Below, piece by piece: positions 14,309 to 16,355 of a stretch of DNA of 16,355 bases (the first letter of the stretch is position 1; every line of letters begins with the position of its first letter). The notes under the pieces are model-generated. The model was not told where the DNA came from. It did not search any database and saw only the letters and a program-made list of their open reading frames with translations. The position numbers and the translations under genes are program-made. Location: the NCBI GenBank assembly GCA_038330085.1, contig JBBQNP010000100.1, positions 1 to 16,355 on the forward strand, read 5' to 3'. This DNA comes from JAEUIA01 sp038330085 (GTDB lineage: Bacteria; Planctomycetota; UBA1135; GCA-002686595).

Positions 14309-15315
14309 AGTCGATGGTCTCGCTCGTGATCCCGGTGTTCAACGAGGAGGCGAGCATCGACGAGCTCGTCGAGCGCTGCATCGCGGTCGCCGAGCAGATG
14401 GACCGGCCGTACGAGATCGTCCTGGTCGACGACGGCAGCTCGGACGCTTCGCGCGAAAAGATCGAAGCGAAGGCGCGCCAGCACGGCGGCCGCGTCAAGG
14501 GCGTCTTCCTCAACCGCAACTACGGCCAGCACAACGCCGTGATCGCGGGTCTGGCGAACACCGCGGGCGGGCTGATCGTGACGCTCGACGCGGACCTCCA
14601 GAACCCGCCCGAGGAAATCCCGCGGCTCGTCGCCGCGGCCGATCAGGGCTTCGACGTGGTCGGCACGGTGCGCAGGAACCGGCAGGACTCCGCGTTCCGA
14701 CGCGTTGCGTCGCACATGATCAACATCATGGTCAAGAAGTCGACCGGCGTGATGATGCACGACTACGGCTGCATGTTGCGCGCGTACGACCGCCGGGTCG
14801 TGGACGCGATCCTCTCGTGCAGCGAGCGTAGCACGTTCGTGCCCGTGCTCGCGAACGGCTTCGCGCGCCGCACGACCGAGATCGACGTGGACCACGCGCA
14901 GCGCAAGGCCGGCACGTCGAAGTACGGGATCATGAACCTGATCAACCTGATGTTCGACCTGATGACGACCATGACCACCGCGCCGCTGCGGATGCTGAGC
15001 ATCGCCGGCGTGTTCATGTCGGCAGCCGGCATCGGGTTCGGAGCCTTGCTGATCATCATGCGCCTGATCAAGGGACCCGATTGGGCCGCCGGCGGCGTGT
15101 TCACGCTGCTCGGCATCGCGTTCTTTTTCCTTGGCGCGCAGTTCGTCGCGATGGGACTCCTGGGCGAGTACCTCGGCCGCATCCAGATCGACGTGCGCGC
15201 GCGTCCGCGCTACCTCGTCGATCGCACCGTGGGGGACACGGGCACGCTTCTCTCCTGGCAACCCGACCTGCAATCCAAAGCTGAGCTCGAATCCAGCCTG
15301 CACGGCACATCATGA
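14305..15315 (+). CDS. arnC: Undecaprenyl-phosphate 4-deoxy-4-formamido-L-arabinose transferase ArnC
   Basis: A membrane-attached GT2 glycosyltransferase that loads formylated Ara4N from the UDP sugar onto undecaprenyl phosphate at the cytoplasmic face. It has 336 residues (E. coli about 322). Seen: the GT-A start VSLVIPVFNEEASI (4-17), VDDGSSDASR, LNRNYGQHNAVIAGL, the metal-binding TLDADLQNPPEE (Asp-x-Asp region), a QRKAGTSKYG-type loop, and two C-terminal membrane helices (about residues 230-255 and 266-290) followed by GEYLGRI and VRARPRYLV, as in ArnC and DPM1-like enzymes. The GTG at 14305 overlaps the arnB stop (GTGA); an ATG three codons later (14314) is an alternative. The open frame continues upstream to 13408 inside arnB and that part is rejected. 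Its TGA overlaps the ATG of arnA (ATGA). The role comes from homology plus the operon. Confidence 0.93.
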   Translation: MKSMVSLVIPVFNEEASIDELVERCIAVAEQMDRPYEIVLVDDGSSDASREKIEAKARQHGGRVKGVFLNRNYGQHNAVIAGLANTAGGLIVTLDADLQNPPEEIPRLVAAADQGFDVVGTVRRNRQDSAFRRVASHMINIMVKKSTGVMMHDYGCMLRAYDRRVVDAILSCSERSTFVPVLANGFARRTTEIDVDHAQRKAGTSKYGIMNLINLMFDLMTTMTTAPLRMLSIAGVFMSAAGIGFGALLIIMRLIKGPDWAAGGVFTLLGIAFFFLGAQFVAMGLLGEYLGRIQIDVRARPRYLVDRTVGDTGTLLSWQPDLQSKAELESSLHGTS

Positions 15316-16355
15316 AAGCCATCGTCTTCGCCTACCACGACATCGGGGTCACCGGCCTGCAGGCCCTCGAGCGCAACGGCTACGAGATCGCCGCGGTCTT
15401 CACGCACGCGGACGATCCCGGCGAGGCCATCTGGTTCGCATCGGTGGCCGAGTACGCAGCGGGACGCAACATCCCCGTGTACGCGCCGGAAGACGTGAAC
15501 CATCCGCTGTGGGTGGAGCGCATCCGCGCGATGGGCGCCGACGTGTTCTTCTCCTTCTACTACCGCAAGCTGCTCTCGCAAAAGCTGCTCGCGCTCCCCA
15601 AGGTCGCGGCGTTCAACCTGCACGGCTCGCTGCTGCCGCGGTTCCGGGGTCGCGCACCGATCAACTGGGCGCTGGTGGAAGGCGAGACCGAAACGGGCGT
15701 GACGCTGCACCACATGACGAGCAAGCCCGATCGGGGCGACATCGTCGGGCAGCGCGCGTTCGCGATCCTGGACGAGGACGATGCCCGTTCGTTGATGCGC
15801 AAGGCGAACAGCGCGGCGGTCGAGCTGCTCGACGAGTTGCTGCCGAAGATCGAGGCGGGGACGGCTCCGCGCGTTCCACAGGACCAGTCCAAAGCCAGCT
15901 ACTACGGCGGCCGCAAGCCGGCTGACGGCAAGATCGACTGGACCCGCAGCGCCACCGAAGTGCGCAACCTCGTGCGCGCGGTGACGCGGCCTTATCCGGG
16001 CGCCTTCACGCACTCGGGCGGGCGCAAGGTGATGATCTGGGAAGCCGCAGTCGTCCCGGGTCGCGCGGATGCCGCGCCCGGCACCGTCCTCGGCGTCGAT
16101 CCCTTGATCGTGTCGTGTGGCGACCAAGCGCTGCGGGTCGATTTCGGACAAGTCGAAGGGGGCGTCCATCTGGGCGGCGTGCAGCTCGCGTCCGACCTGA
16201 ACTTCGTTGCCGGCATGCAGCTCGGCGAGACGAAGAGTCGGGCCCGCGTGGAGCACAAGAAATCGATCCTGATCCTGGGCATCAACGGGTTCATCGGTCG
16301 CGCGCTGAGCGAACGTCTGCTCCAAGGTGGACGTTTCGAAGTCCACGGGATGGAC
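15312..16355 (+). CDS. arnA: Bifunctional UDP-L-Ara4N formyltransferase / UDP-GlcA C-4'' decarboxylase ArnA (3' end outside window)
   Basis: Read from the ATG at 15312 to the window end, 348 codons with no stop; the full enzyme is about 660 residues. The N-terminal domain formylates the 4-amino group of UDP-Ara4N using 10-formyl-tetrahydrofolate; the C-terminal domain oxidatively decarboxylates UDP-glucuronate with NAD. Seen: FAYHDIG (6-12), NHPLWVERI (63-71), SFYYRK (81-86), the formyltransferase triad Asn102, His104 (FNLHGSLLPRFRGRAP) and Asp140, all at the same numbers as E. coli ArnA; a C-terminal OB-like part of the formyltransferase with RPYPGAF (226-232); then a linker and the Rossmann start ILILGINGFIGRAL (319-332) with Gly323/Gly326/Gly329 of the dehydrogenase domain. 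So the fused two-domain ArnA architecture is kept. It overlaps arnC by 4 bases (ATGA). A frame on the other strand over this gene is a shadow. Confidence 0.95.
   Translation, partial: MKAIVFAYHDIGVTGLQALERNGYEIAAVFTHADDPGEAIWFASVAEYAAGRNIPVYAPEDVNHPLWVERIRAMGADVFFSFYYRKLLSQKLLALPKVAAFNLHGSLLPRFRGRAPINWALVEGETETGVTLHHMTSKPDRGDIVGQRAFAILDEDDARSLMRKANSAAVELLDELLPKIEAGTAPRVPQDQSKASYYGGRKPADGKIDWTRSATEVRNLVRAVTRPYPGAFTHSGGRKVMIWEAAVVPGRADAAPGTVLGVDPLIVSCGDQALRVDFGQVEGGVHLGGVQLASDLNFVAGMQLGETKSRARVEHKKSILILGINGFIGRALSERLLQGGRFEVHGMD

Noticed and set aside
15210..16346. 378-codon minus-strand frame opposite arnA
   Set aside because: No motif, and the plus strand reads ArnA without a break through to the window end.

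Overview
The window is GC-rich and densely coded, with strong third-position G/C bias. It therefore carries many long open frames on the opposite strand or in other frames that are not genes. No gene names the host directly. A large protein of repeated carboxypeptidase-regulatory-like modules, several secreted or lipoprotein genes of unknown role, a DUF3108 protein and a lipid A modification cluster point to a diderm (Gram-negative-type) bacterium. The protein style suggests a high-GC Planctomycetota or similar lineage (Myxococcota and Acidobacteriota are alternatives). This placement is inference and not a phylogenetic result.

Layout. 1-2160 (+): most of a protein built from about seven tandem CarboxypepD_reg-like beta-sandwich modules, probably cut at the window edge. 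2161-2317: convergent gap with a motif repeated three times at an exact 35-bp spacing. 2318-2695 (-): a small lipoprotein. 2956-4158 (+): a GHMP sugar kinase of the galactokinase family whose sugar-contact residues are changed. 4159-4252: convergent gap with a strong hairpin. 4253-6238 (-): a secreted TPR protein with a long disordered Ser/Gly/Pro region and an unusual Trp/Tyr/Cys/Gly tract. 6484-7746 and 7716-8684 (-): an overlapping pair, a HEAT-repeat lipoprotein followed by a secreted protein of unknown family. 8805-9881 (+): a leucine-dehydrogenase-family amino-acid dehydrogenase, divergent from that pair.

10006-16355 (+) is an envelope block: a DUF3108 secreted protein with an inserted double-CxxC loop, an ArnT-type lipid A glycosyltransferase, then arnB, arnC and arnA (the last cut by the window end). 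arnB, arnC and arnA overlap by 4 bp each (GTGA and ATGA junctions) and form one translationally coupled operon. By homology with the enterobacterial pathway, ArnA oxidises UDP-glucuronate to UDP-4-keto-arabinose, ArnB aminates it, the ArnA formyltransferase domain formylates it, ArnC puts it on undecaprenyl phosphate, and ArnT moves the (deformylated) 4-amino-4-deoxy-L-arabinose to lipid A. This normally gives resistance to cationic peptides and polymyxin. ArnD (deformylase) and the ArnE/F flippase are not in the window and may lie downstream.

The points most worth a second look are the sugar kinase (a possible galacturonokinase rather than galactokinase), the aromatic/cysteine tract protein, the arn operon with 11-bp-phased direct repeats upstream of arnB, and the double-CxxC DUF3108 protein next to arnT. 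I saw no RNA gene, CRISPR array, insertion sequence, integrase or origin, and no gene-free stretch longer than 300 bases.
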